Source: Prionace glauca (taxonomy: Eukaryota > Chordata > Chondrichthyes > Carcharhiniformes > Carcharhinidae). Taken from it: a stretch of DNA of 64,000 nt. Below are positions 31,005 to 43,500 of this stretch, in pieces. Position numbers and translations under genes: made by a program. The DNA lies in assembly GCA_037974335.1 (NCBI GenBank), contig CM075729.1, forward strand, positions 125,935,498-125,999,497, written 5' to 3'. Below the pieces are notes generated by a model. It was given only the letters and a program-made list of their open reading frames with translations. It had not been told where the DNA came from and did no database searches. Each line of letters begins with the position of its first letter. Within the stretch, counting starts at the first letter, position 1.

Positions 31005-31700
31005 TTATTTTCAATGACTTTCAAAAGGCATTCAGTAAGGTTCCATAAAGGAGACAGTTAACAAGAATGAAAGTTTGCATGGAATGGGAGGCAAACTATT
31101 GACACAAGTTGGGAATTGATTTGTAGATAGGAAACTGAGAGTTGGATTAATGGTCATGTAATCAATCGCCAGAAATTGGTACTGGGGGCCTCAACATTTT
31201 AAAATGCATTAATGGATCATGCAGACAAAGGGGTAGATCACCAAGTTTGCTCAGCACATCAAGTTAGATGATATCTGAAGCAACATTTAGGGGCGACACG
31301 GTAGCACAGTGCCAGGGACATAGGGTTCAATTCTGGGTCACTGTCTGGTCGGAGTTTGCACATTGTCCCCATGCCTGCGTGGGTTTCCTCCCACAGTCCA
31401 AAGATGTGCGGGTTAGGTGGATTGACCATGCTAAATTGCCAACGTCAGGGAGATTAGCAGGTTAAATCTGTGGGGTTCTGGTGATAGGGTCTGGATGGGT
31501 TTGTGGTCAGTGCAGACTTGAAGGGCCGAACATCCTCCTATTGCAGTGTAGGGATTCGAACGTAAATTGGAATTGAAAATGCAGAGTTGTTAACAGATAG
31601 AGCAAGTGGCCAGAGGTGTGGTAAAATTCATCATAGGAAAGCAACCATCCATTTCAGGCTGAAGGTCTGAAAGGCTTTAATGGTGAGAAAGTTGTAACTG
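31005..31700 (+). mobile_element. CR1-like remnant with a nested SINE
   Basis: Decayed sense RT sequence (GGCATTCAGTAAGGTTCCAT, from the KAFDKVPH block) surrounds a sense SINE at 31292-31562. Confidence 0.55.
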
Positions 31701-31737
31701 TGGAGGGATTTAGGATTTTTTTCTTCATTCATGGGTC

Positions 31738-32035
31738 AGAGGCATCACTGACCAGCATTTATTACTCATCTCTAGTAGCACGAGGGCAGTTAAGAGTCAA
31801 CCATTGCCGTGGCTCTGGAATTACACATTGGCCTGACAGTCTAAGGATGGCAGATTTCCTTCCCTAAAGGACCTTACCGAACCAGATGGATTTTTTCCGA
31901 CAATCGACACTGGTTTCATGCCCATCAGTAGATTCTTAATTCCAGATTTTTTTTATTGAATTCAAATTCCACCATTTGCCATGGCGGGATTCGAACCCGG
32001 GTCCCCAGAATATGAGTTTCTGGATTAATAGTTTA
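31738..32035 (-). mobile_element. Fourth-family SINE, antisense
   Basis: AAGGATGGCAGATTTCCTTC at mid-element and the head-region GGCGGGATTCGAACCCGGGT at the right. This preserves the tRNA-like B-box better than the other copies. Confidence 0.65.
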
Positions 32036-32044
32036 ATACATATG

Positions 32045-32825
32045 CATAAAATCGTCAACAAAATTAGATGGTGTAAGTTCGGGAAGAAAAGCTAATGAAA
32101 CTTCATTCCTCATTGCAACGGGATTGGGTCTAATGGGGTGAAAGTTAGGTGGAATTCTGGACTCCATTAGGAATACTGCGTTCAATTGGTTGGGCACCAT
32201 CTATCTCGGGAAGGATGTCTTTGGAGAGATTTCCACACAGAATTTCATTTCAAGAAGATGCAAAAGCCTGGAGTATTAACAAATATCTAAAACATTAGTT
32301 AGCCTCATTTGGAATATTGCGTGGTCACCACTCTATTCCCACTTTGGAGAGAGTGCAAAGAAGGTTCACCAGGATGTTGCCCAGTCTTGAGGGTGTTGTC
32401 TATGAGGAGAGGTTAAATAGACAAGGATTGTTTTCAGGGTAAGGATGGGGGCTGAGGGGAGATCTGATAGAGATCTACAAGATTATGAGAGGCATGGATA
32501 GTCAGAGGTTTTTTTCCGCAGGATGGGAGTGTCAATTACAAGGGGGGCACTGGTTTAAGGTGAGAGGGGGGAGGGAGCTTAAGGGAAAGGGGCGAGGCAA
32601 GTTTTGAAGGCAGAGAGTGATGGGTGCCTGGAACGTGATGCCAGTGGAGGTGGTGGAAGCAGGCACATTCGAACATTTGAGACACATTTAGGTGGGCACA
32701 TAAATAGGGAGGGAACAGAGGGATATGGTCCGAGTAGGGGCAGAAGTTTTTTTTAAAGTTTGGTTGGGGGTTGTGATTGGCATGGGCTTGAAGGGCCTGT
32801 TCCTGTGCTGTACTTAAAGAGTGGT
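32045..32825 (+). mobile_element. CR1-like LINE remnant
   Basis: Sense RT C-terminal sequence (GAGAGTGCAAAGAAGGTTCA, GGAGATCTGATAGAGATCTA) ending in TGAAGGGCCTGTTCCTGTGC. Confidence 0.65.
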
Positions 32826-33387
32826 GAAACTGAGGATTGTGAAGTTATTTAATTTGATATTGAAGGAGGGGTGGGGGAAAATTCTTCTTGCTGGCAGTGA
32901 GAATTTAGATGAACCTAAAACTTGGGATATTCTTCCTAAGCGAGTCCAGAAGGGTTTTACAGGGTAGTGAAAAATCCAGGTGTTCTAACCTCCCACCTTT
33001 CTATCTTTCACACCTCATCCAAACATAGATAAAGCTGTAAAGGATTAATGAACATTTCCGATCTGGGTTACAGAAATGAAGGTAGAAAACTCTAGTGATC
33101 TATTTGAATATGGAGGGACTGGTGTCCTCTAGACACACAACACACCCACACTCACACACACAGCCCAGGAAGAATATTTACACCGCACACTGATTTTCAA
33201 GGCAGATTCTCAATTTTATTGTCAGAAGAGTCACTTATAAAGGAGACGTGGTACAAAAGATGGGATTTCAGTCTCAGAAATAAAAAGCACCAAGTGATTT
33301 GACTCTGCCTCAGCTACACTGATCCCAATCCAGGGGGAAGATTGGGATGAGGGGACACACTGGAAGTGGATCGGACTGCAGGAAGAA
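32826..33387. other. Intergenic DNA with a short CA-rich tract
   Basis: Mostly unrecognised. A CA/CACT tract lies at 33137-33168. TTTATT at 33215-33220 is an AATAAA on the minus strand and a possible distal poly(A) site for the DDAH gene; this is weak evidence. Confidence 0.35.
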
Positions 33388-33982
33388 TCATAGAATCCCT
33401 ACAGTGCAGAAAGAGGCCATTTGGCCCATTCAGCCTGCACCGACAACAATCCCACCCAGACCCTATTCCCGTAACCCCACATATTTATCCTACTTATCCT
33501 CCTGGCGCTAAGGGGCAATTCAGCATGGCCAATCAACCTAACCCACACATGTGGGAGGAAACCCACGCAGACACGGGGAGAATCTGCAAACTCCAGACAG
33601 TGGCCCAAGCCGGGAATTGAACCTGGGTCCCTGGCACTGAGGCAGCAGCACTAACCACTGTGCCACCTGTTGAAGTAGTACATAAAATCTGACCCATGTT
33701 ACTGCTGTAAAGATTGAGGGGGATCTGCTTTTACAGCACAATGTTAAATTGTCACTGCACAAGAAAAATGTGTCTATATTCAGGTGTTAAAAAAAATCTT
33801 GCACTACAATCATAAAATCCCTACAGTGCAGAAGGGGGCCATTCAGCCCATCGAGTCTATACTGACCACAGTCTCACTCAGGCCGTATTCTCGCAACCCC
33901 ACACATTTACCCTGACACTAGGGTCAACTTAGCATGGCCAATCAACCCAACCCAACCCAACCCACACATCTTTGGACTAAGA
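33388..33982 (-). mobile_element. Two antisense SINEs, first tail type
   Basis: 33388-33668 is nearly complete (CTACAGTGCAGAAAGAGGCC to ACTAACCACTGTGCCACC). 33811-33982 is a partial second copy. Confidence 0.75.
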
Positions 33983-34456
33983 ATAATCTCAAACATATTG
34001 TGTGAGATACACACACACACACACATGACATGGGCTGTGTATCTGAATTTGGCAGGGTAACATTCACAGGACTGCACCTATCAAAAGGGAACTTTTAGAT
34101 GCTAATGAGTTTGTAACATTGATGATTTATTGCTCTCTGTTAATTCAAAAACAAATGACAAAGATTGGCCAAGAAAGCTGAGCAGAGCCGTCTGTGATCC
34201 TGCAATATTGTTTTCCAACTCTAGGTGGTGCAGTTGCCCACAGGGTCAGGCAGAGCTGTTGCCGGAAGCTCGCAGAGTTTTAATGTTCAAATTGGTGTCT
34301 GGGTTTACAACTGGTTGATAATGGAATATTTGTTTCCCTAAACCCGACAACTGACCTGCAATGCCGGGTTTGTGCCCAGCGAACTGTGGATTGCGGCAGG
34401 GGGGCAAAAGGGGAGCTTCACCACACGTTTCCATTCTGTTAACCCTGGATTCAGGG

Positions 34457-35013
34457 GTAAACACAGTAAGAATTCTCACAACACCAGGTTAAAGTCCAAC
34501 AGGTCTATTTGGTAGCACAAACCACAAGCTTTTGGAGCGCTGCTCCTTCATCAGGCGAGTGGGAGTTGTGTTCACAAACAGGGCATATAACGAGACAAAC
34601 TCAATTTACAAAATAATAGTTGGAATGCAAGTCTTTACAGGTAATCAAGTCTTAAAGGTACAGACAATTTGAGTGGAGAGAGGGTTAAATGCAGGTTAAA
34701 GACGTGTATTGTCTCCAGCCAAGACAGTTAGCAATTAACATCTCCTTAACGTGTGCTTAACCCTCTCTCCACTCACATTCTCTGTACCTTTAAGACTTGA
34801 TTACCTGTAAAGACTCGCATTCCAACCATTATTTTGTAAATTGAGTTTGTGTCTTTATATGCCCTGTTTGTGAACAGAATCCCACTCACCTGATGAAGGA
34901 GCAGCGCTCCGAAAGCTAGTGGCTTGTGCTACCAAATAAACCTGTTGGACTTTAACCTGGTGTTGTGAGATTTCTTACTGCGCTTACCCCAGTCCAACGC
35001 CAGCATCTCCACA
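34457..35013. mobile_element. Penelope-like terminal-repeat pair with hammerhead motif
   Basis: Antisense and sense arms of the terminal repeat are joined head to head near 34735. The flanks share TCAGGGG (34450-34456 and 35014-35020), a likely short target-site duplication. This is the best-preserved copy of the subfamily with the AGGAGCAGCGCTCC hairpin. Confidence 0.7.
34887..34928 (+). ncRNA. Hammerhead ribozyme motif (type I, minimal)
   Basis: The order is stem I strand CAC, core CTGATGA (34890-34896), stem II hairpin AGGAGC-AGC-GCTCC, core GAAA (34911-34914), a 3-bp stem III (AGC...GCT) and GTG closing stem I. The cleavage site would follow T34925. Hammerheads in Penelope-like terminal repeats are known; activity here is not tested. 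The opposite arm has AAAA in place of GAAA and is degenerate. Confidence 0.65.
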
Positions 35014-35020
35014 TCAGGGG

Positions 35021-36107
35021 GAGACACAAATTGTCACCAAACATCCCAAGACTGCTGTTCTCTACTCCCCAAATCTCCCCACTTTGAGAAAATCCTCCTG
35101 GCTTCCAAATGCACCAACTGCATACATTGTGGTTTTAAAAAAATAACAATGAGATGAACCAGTGAGTGACTAATATATGAGGGAGGGGAGCCCAGACATC
35201 TGTCCCAAGTTCTTTGAGAAGTTTCTGAAATATTAAAAGACCGTGTTAATTGCGAAACATTCCTTGCATGGTTTCAGTGCTGGATTAAGTCAGAGAAGGG
35301 TTTGACCACAGCTGGGTTTGGGATGATTCCTAGTTTGAAGAATTTGACATTTCTGACTCCTCTTCTCTCCCCCCACCCAGATATTTAAGCCAGATTTTGG
35401 CCAGTTGCAGGCAGGAAATCCAACAAGAGAAATGAGCTGGATAATTCCTCCCCCTGTCCCCTCCAGGAGAATCCACCACATTTGGGAAAGAGCTGGGATG
35501 AGATGGGGGGGGGGGGGGTGAAAACTGGGATGAGCGAGGTAAGGTTTGTCGGAAGTCTGTACAGAATTAGGGAGGTCTCCGTCATGCCAAGTTTCAATAA
35601 CATCCAGATCAGAAATCAAGCACACATTCTTAGAGAAAAGAAAGAACAGAGAGGGGGAGATGGAAATGTGGGAGAGGATCTCGGATTTCAGGGAATGGGA
35701 TGGAAGAACATGACAGTGCTCGCTGGGAGCACTGAGTGGTAAAATGGACATGTTTGCCTCAGATTAGTGTATTAGGTGTGGCAATGCTGAGGTCTTCAAC
35801 ATTCCCCCCCCCCCCAATCTTGAAATGCCTCCTATAATAAAGGCTTTGCTCTGTAAGTTAGGCCCTTGGCTACATTGAAGGTAAATGCTCAATCTCTAGT
35901 CTGGTGCGTGGAAAGAATCCAGCTTCATTCTTGGGAATAGGGGGTGGGGGAGATAGATCCTGATCCAAATATTCCAGTACGTCCCCCTCATATCCTTGGC
36001 ATCCATCAAATCAGAGCCATTTCTACTCGATTCCACCGTGGGATTAAGGCAGGTGCGTTGTGGGGTGGGGGAAGAGGAAGGGACACAAGAGGGCCATTCC
36101 CCGTCCA
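35021..36107. other. Intergenic / possible DDAH 3' UTR
   Basis: Non-repeat sequence downstream (minus strand) of the DDAH stop, with a G-run at 35509-35518 and a C-run near 35808. AATAAA hexamers on the minus strand appear only farther away (34126-34131 and 33215-33220). It may be largely 3' UTR. Confidence 0.35.
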
Positions 36108-36224
36108 CTAGTATTCAAACTTCTTGTTGATTAGAATGGAACAGGAGCTCAGGGCTGCTCCCAGTTTGGCCACTTCTGTGCAGGAGGCTGGGATCAAAGT
36201 GTAGTCCGGAAGCTTCTTGAAGGC
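36108..36224 (-). CDS. DDAH2: DDAH terminal exon
   Basis: After a CTTCGCCTCCAG acceptor (minus strand), 38 codons and TAG read AFKKLPDYTLIPASCTEVAK, then LGAALSSCSILINKKFEY. The Cys in SSCSIL is the nucleophile position. Phase 0 at the start matches the preceding exon. Confidence 0.9.
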   Translation of the reverse strand, partial: AFKKLPDYTLIPASCTEVAKLGAALSSCSILINKKFEY

Positions 36225-39200
36225 CTGGAGGCGAAGACGGAAAAAGAATTTAGGAAAAAAGTGCCACGATAGCAGTTTTCAAACTATGTCAGAGCCCCCT
36301 GCACAATGAACATTTGATAGAATCCCTACAGTACAGGAGACGCTTCAGACCATCAAGCCTTCACCCACACCAATCCGCTCCGGTTTCCTCCCACAGTTCA
36401 AAGATGTGCAGGTTAGGTGGATTGGCCAGGCTAAATTGCCCCTTAGTGTCAGGGCAACTAGCTCAGGTAAATGCATGGGGTTAGGGCCTGGATGGTCAGT
36501 ACAGACTCAATGGGCCAAATGGCCTCCTTCTGCATGGTACAATTCTGTGAAAATCCCACCTGAGGCCTATCCATTGTAACCTCGCGCGTTTACCCTGCTA
36601 ATCCCCCCCAACACTCAGGGGCAATTTAACACGGCCAATCCACCTAACCCGCACATCTTCGGAGTGTGGGAGGAAACCGGAGTACCTGGAGGCAACCCAC
36701 ACAGATACAGGGAGAACATGCAAACTCCGCAAGTGACCCAAGCCAGGAATTGAACCCAGGTCCCTGGCGCTGTGAGGCAGCAGTGCTAACCGCAAACAAA
36801 CAAAAAGGTCTCCCCATTTTGCATTACTGTACCGTTAAACATAGTTATCTACTGTAAAACGTAGCTGAAGCACGATTGAATCAGACACTCAGATACATCC
36901 TTTCAATTCATTCTGGGATAAGCGTGTCTTGGTTAAATCCACCACTTGTTGCACTTCCCTCAAAGAGAGGATCCTGGTGAGCCCCCATCCTGAGTCTCCT
37001 CCAAGTGACTCTTCCTTTTAGAACCCAGTTCTTCTAGAGACTCCCAGGAGGGCAATGGAAAAGCTTTAGAGACATCCTTGGTGCAAAGGTTAGCACTGCT
37101 GCCTCACAGCGCCAGGATTCTAGGTTCAGTTCCAGTCTGGGGCGACTGTCCGTGTAGAGTCTGCACATTCTTCCTGTGTTGGCGTGGGTTTCCTCTGTGT
37201 ACTCCTGTTTCCTTCCACCCATCTCTCTCTCATTTCCCCCCCATCTCTCTCTCATTTCCCCCCCATCTCTCTCTCATTTCCCCCCCATCTCTCTCTCATT
37301 TCCCCCCCATCTCTCTCTCATTTCCCCCCCATCTCTCTCTCATTTCCCCCCCATCTCTCTCTCATTTCCCCCCCATCTCTCTCTCATTTCCCCCCCATCT
37401 CTCTCATTTCCCCCCCATCTCTCTCTCATTTCCCCCCCATCTCTCTCTCATTTCCCCCCCCATCTCTCTCTCATTTCCCCCCCCATCTCTCTCTCATTTC
37501 CCCCCCCATCTCTCTCTCATTTCCCCCCCCATCTCTCTCTCATTTCCCCCCCCATCTCTCTCTCATTTCCCCCCCCATCTCTCTCTCATTTCCCCCCCCA
37601 TCTCTCTCTCATTTCCCCCCCCATCTCTCTCTCATTTCCCCCCCCATCTCTCTCTCATTTCCCCCCCATCTCTCTCTCATTTCCCCCCCTGTTTCCTTCC
37701 ATCTGTAGGTTAGGTGGATCGGCTATGCTAAATTGCTCCTCAAGTGTTCAAAGATGTGTATGTTAGGCAGATTGGACATGTTGAATTGCCCCTTAGCGTC
37801 CAAAGATGTGCAAGTTAGGTGGATTGGCTATGAATAAAGCACGTAGTTAGGGTGGGGGAGTGGGCCTAAGTAAGATACTCTGTCAGAGAGTGGGTGCACA
37901 CTTCATAGTTCGAATAATCTTCTACTGCACTGAAGGGATTCTATGGATTCTCCAAAAGCTTTCCTGAAGAGATCAAATAGCTCTGATGACTCCTGACTAT
38001 TATTGGACGCAAGTGGAGGAATCCCATTCGGGAAGACATTGAACATATCGCGTAACTTCATCGGGAATGTGCGGAGGTGAATTTAGCGTGTCAGAGAGAA
38101 CGCGCACAAACCCACCCAACCCCTGCACTGGACCGAGGCACCATCTCAGACCCCATCGCAACAGGAGTAACCCTCGATCCAGAGGGACTGCCCGAGGAGA
38201 GGAAGCCACGCTCCGCAAGGAGGAATTCTTCCCGATCGTCCCTCTTCTGAGGATTATTTTAAAGCTATGACTTTGACTCAGCTACATTATCAGCCACTTT
38301 AAGACTTGGATTCGCATTCTAATCAGTAATCTGTAAACTGTCCGTGCTTTATATGCTCTGTCTGAGGCCAGAACTCTCCATTCACCTGACGAAGGGGCTA
38401 ACCCCGAAAGCTTGTGAGAATATTATCAAATAAATAGGTTGGACTAAAACCTGGTGTTGTCAGACTTTTTACTGTGTTTGACTCAGCTGCCAGAGGAAAG
38501 GTCCACTTTCTTACACATTGAAAACCCGTCCATTCTAAGCAGCTCCAGTACCTCTCCCTTTAACTTAAGGAAGGGTATCTTTCCTATAGAGGGTGTACAG
38601 CGAAGGTTTACCATGCTGATTCCCAGGATGGCAGGTCCTTCGTATGAGGAAAGACTAAGTGGGTTAGGATTATATTAATTGGAGTTTAGAAGAGTGAGGG
38701 GGGGCAGGGGGATCTTGTAGAAACTTATAAAATTCTAACAGGGTTAGGCAGGGTAGATTCAGAAAGAATGTTCCCAATTTATTTTGTCACAAGTAGACTT
38801 ACGTTAAAACTGCAGTGAAGTTACTGTGAAAATTCTCTAGTTGCCACACTCTGGCGCTTTTCTTATTCAGTGAGGGAGAATTTAGCCTGGCTATTGCACA
38901 TAACCAGCATATTTTGCACAAACCAGAGCACCCAGAGGAAGCCCATGCAGACATGGGGAGAATGTGCAGACACCACACGGACAGTGACCCGAGCAGGAAT
39001 CGAACCCGAGTCCCTGGTGCCGTGAGACATCAGTCCTAACCACTGTTCCAGTGGAGGAATCGAGAACTAGCGATTCACAGTTTGAGGACGAGGGGTAAAC
39101 CTTTCACGATGGAGACGAGGAGAAATTTCTTTACCCAGAGAGTGGCGAATGTGTGGAATTCACGACCCCGGAAAGTAGTTGAGGCCAAAACATTGCGTGA

Positions 39201-40468
39201 TTTCAAGAAGAAATTAGATGTTGCTCTTGGGGCTAAAGGGATCGAGGGATATGCGAGGGAAGGGTGGGATTAGGATATTGAATTTGCTGATCTGTCACGA
39301 TCAAAATGAATGGCGGAGCAGACTCGAAGGGCCGAATGGCCCACTCCTGCTTCTATTTTCAATGTAATTTTTCCCACTTCTTTCTGCTTCAGAAAGATTA
39401 ACCCGCAAGCAAGCGAGTAACCCATACACAGAGTCAACATTGTCACCGAGACAAAAAGCAGGCAAATACTCCCAGCTGTGGGACTCTCTGCTACGCACGT
39501 CCTTGCTTGCCAGACACAAGATAAAAAAGTAACCAAGTCTGCCAACATCTTTTTCACGACCCCCTCCCCTCCCCATTAGTCACTACTGGCTGGCTAACTT
39601 GCCCTTTTCTTTTAAACAGCGTACATCCAACATTGCCAAGATCCGAGTTTAAAAACCTGCTCACATCACCCTTAAGGATTTAAGGACAAACCACGGCTGT
39701 TAATTCCTTTCCTACATCGACTAAAGACATTGTCAGACAAGGGTTAGGCTTGGCTCTCTCTCTTTAGCAATAGGAGCAGGGGCAGTGATCCCCAGCAGTG
39801 TGGGGACACACTCATATTTCAAGATATTTTTCAGATCCACCAGTTCACAACCTGTCAACAATGAGAAGTGTCCCGTGGGACTTCAACAAAAAACCTGCTG
39901 TTTGGTCTGTTATTAAACAGGCATTCAAACAAATAAGACTGCCTCCCGATACTTTCACTACCACTGCAGCTGGGACCAGCACAGCAGACTCAATAACCCC
40001 GCGATATTGTAATACATTTGGAGAAATAGGGGGGAGGAATAAAAACACTCAGGATAACATGGGACACAGTGAGCACGTGANNNNNNNNNNNNNNNNNNNN
40101 NNNNNNNNNNNNNNNNNNNNNNNNNNNNNNNNNNNNNNNNNNNNNNNNNNNNNNNNNNNNNNNNNNNNNNNNNNNNNNNNTCACGTGCTCACTGTGTTAG
40201 GACACTCACAAATGGATACAGAGACACACACAAATACTGAGATACACAGGGACACACAGAGGCAGACACGTGCAGAGATACAGAGATGATGTGGATGTGC
40301 CGGCGTTGGACTGGGGTAAACACAGTGAAAAGTCTAACAACACCAGGTTTTAGTCCAACCGATTTATTTGATAGTAAACTCACAAAGTTGGTGTTGTCAG
40401 ACTTTTTACTGGGAATAGAAAGACAGACACTCAGAGATTCACACACACGGGGACACACAGACCGTTAG

Positions 40469-40503
<35 letters not shown>

Positions 40504-43500
40504 CACACGGGCTCCTGATGTGCCTGTGCCACATTTCTGCATAACTTTCAAACATCTGTGAAGTATTAAGCAAAGTACAGACATGTTGCAGCTGTGGTGC
40601 TAATTGAACACTGCCTGGGTTACAGATTGCAGTTAATTTATGCTGAAAAATAACTTAACACCTTCTCAGAACATGCACAGCATGTCCCTCACATAAACCA
40701 AAACCCAGGAGAACAGAGAGATTCTGCTCCAAGGGGTTAACTTGAAGACGGGGGAGGGGGGGGGGAATTTTAAGCTGGTCAGTTTGGCTTCTCTGACCCT
40801 GTTAGATCAGAGCCCGCTCTCCCTCTCTGCTAACTCTGCAGTGCTGATCTCCAACCAGAAGGTGCCGATGTTGGACTCAGAACCTTCAGCAGTCTTGAGG
40901 AATGTTAAATTCCTTAGACGAGAATACATAAAGCTCACCTACCCTGCCTTAAAGGGGAATGCACACTAATATCACCACTCCCATACCTTTGCTTAAAGGG
41001 GAATGCACACTAATGCCGCCACTCACCTACCCTGCCTTAAAGGGGAATGCACACTGTCACCACTCACCTACCTTGCCTTAAAGGGGAATGTCACGTGCTC
41101 ACTGTGTACTCACCTACTCTGCCTTAAAGGGGAATGCACACTAATGCCATCACTCCCATACCTTTGCTTAAAGGGGAATGCACACTAATGCCATCACTCC
41201 CATACCTTTGCTTAAAGGGGAATGCACACTGTCACCACCCCCATACCTTTACTTAAAGGGGAATGCACACTGTCACCACTCACCTATCCCGCCTTAAAGG
41301 GGAATGCACACCAATGTCATTGCTCCCAAACGCTTGTTTAAAGGGGAAAGCCACTGATCAGCCTCAGTCTAGAACATCGCAGAGGCTTCCCATGGCTAGG
41401 GCAGAATCTCATTCACCTCATTTCAAACCTTTTGAACAGTTTTTGTTAAATCCTGAAGCAGTAGTTCTGTGTGCCATTGCCCCCCCCCCCCCCCCCCCCA
41501 CCTTCCACTCCCATCAGGACAGAGAGAAAATCCCAGGCAGATGTTATTGTACAGCTTTGCTCAAACACCCAAGGAAACCAGTCCCAAAAAAACCCAAAAA
41601 CCATTTTGACCTGGGAACTTTCTGGAAACTCATCCGCTGTCCGATGGACCAGGGTGTTGCTCTTATTGCCAACTCGTGCGTAGATGCAGTTGGCTGCGGC
41701 GTCATCCGGCACACTCAGTTTGTCGTACTGATATCTGTTAGCTGCTCCATCGCCTGGTGACAAAGAGGAAAGTGGTCAGACACCTGAAAAACACAGGCCT
41801 GTTTCTGTCATCGCCCCTCAACAGCAACTCAATCCTATCAACTATCACCCTCTACACTGTCTCTAACCCCGTGCTGTACATGGCCTGGGAGTGTTTGATG
41901 GGGGGACAGTGTAGAGGGAGCTTTACTCTGTATCTAACCCCGTGCTGTATCTGTCCTGGGAGTGTTTGATGGGGGGACAGTGTAGAGGGAGCTTTACTCT
42001 GTATCTAACCCCGTGCTGTACCTGTCCTGGGAGTGTTTGATGGGGGGACAGTGTAGAGGGAGCTTTACTCTGTATCTACCCCGTGCTGTACCTGTCCTGG
42101 GAGTGTTTGATGGGGACAGTGTAGAGGAAGCTTTACTCTGTATCTAACCCCGTGCTGTATCTGTCCTGGGAGTGTTTGATGGGGGGACAGTGTAGAGGGA
42201 GCTTTACTCTGTATCTAACCCCGTGCTGTACCTGTCCTGGGAGTGTTTGACAGGGACAGTGTAGAGGGAGCTTTACTCTGTATCTAACCCTGTGCTGTAC
42301 CTGTCCTGGGAGTGTTTGATGGGGTCAGTGTAGAGGGAGTTTTACTCTGTATCTAACCCCATGTTGTACCTGACCCTCGAGTGTTTGATGGGGACAGTGT
42401 AGAGGGAGCTTTACTCTATTTAACCCCATGCTGTACCTGTCCTGGGAGTGTTTGATGGAGACAGTGTAGAGGGAGCTTTGCTCTGTATCTAACCCTGTGC
42501 TGTACCTGCTCTGGGAGTGTTTGATGGGGACAATGTAGAGGGAGCTTTACTCTGTATCTAACCCGTCCTGGGAGTGTGTGTGATGGGACAGTGTAGAGGG
42601 AGCAGGTTAGGTGTAAAGATTCACATTCTAATCAGTAATCTCTAAACTGTCTGTACTTTATATGCTCTGTCTGAGGCCAGAACTCTCCATTCACCTGACG
42701 AAGAGGGAATCCCCTCGAAGGCTTGTGAGTTTACTATCAAATAAATCGGTTGGACTAAAATCTGGTGTTGTCAGACTTTTTACCGTGTTTGATGGGGACA
42801 GTGTAGAGGGAGCTTTACTCTGTATCTAACCCCGTATTGTACCTGTCCTGGGAGTGTTTGATAGGGACAGTGTAGAGGGAGCTTTACTCTGTATCTAACC
42901 CCGTGCTGTATCTGTCCTGGGAGTGTTTGATGGGGGACAGTGTAGAGGGAGCTTTACTCTGTATCTAACCCCGTGCTGTACCTGTCCTGGGGAGTGTTTG
43001 ATGGGGACAGTGTAGAGGGATAAATATCTGATGAGGAAAAACTGGGAGAAGGCAGTGGAATGGGACTAGATTATTATCATTACAAAAGAGCCAGCAGCGA
43101 CAACAAATTGAATGGCCTGCTTCTGGGCTGGAACCATTCTGTGAATTGAGGCAGTATGAGGGTGTGTGAGGCAGCACAACAGAGAGTAAGCAAGAGAGAG
43201 ATTGAGTGAGAACAAGGTATTAACTTTGAGATTGAGAATGAGCGACCGAGACAGCGAGACACAGAGAGCAAGAGCGAGAGCGAGACGGCTAGAGCGCGAA
43301 ATGAGTAATATTGTGGGCGCCACAGTAACACAGTAGTTAGCACTGCTGCCTCATAGCGCCAGGGACCCGGGTTCGATTCTGGCCTCAGGCCACCGTTTGT
43401 GTAAAGACTGCACATTCTCCCCGTCTCTGCGTGGGGGGGGGGGGGTGTGCGGTTTCCTCTGGGTGCTCTGGTTTCCACCCACAGTCCGAAAGACGTACTG

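Noticed and set aside
27-35013. Inverted-repeat elements first taken for MITE-type DNA transposons
   Set aside because: Coding scraps, variable 11-15 base target duplications and hammerhead motifs fit a Penelope-like retroelement better.
37078-37713. Long open frames rich in SLSFPP in all three plus frames
   Set aside because: They are translations of the 22-23 bp minisatellite; an array without stop codons is open by composition.
40935-41350. Regularly spaced repeats resembling a CRISPR array
   Set aside because: The repeat is contiguous with no unique spacers and lies in a vertebrate intron; it is a minisatellite.
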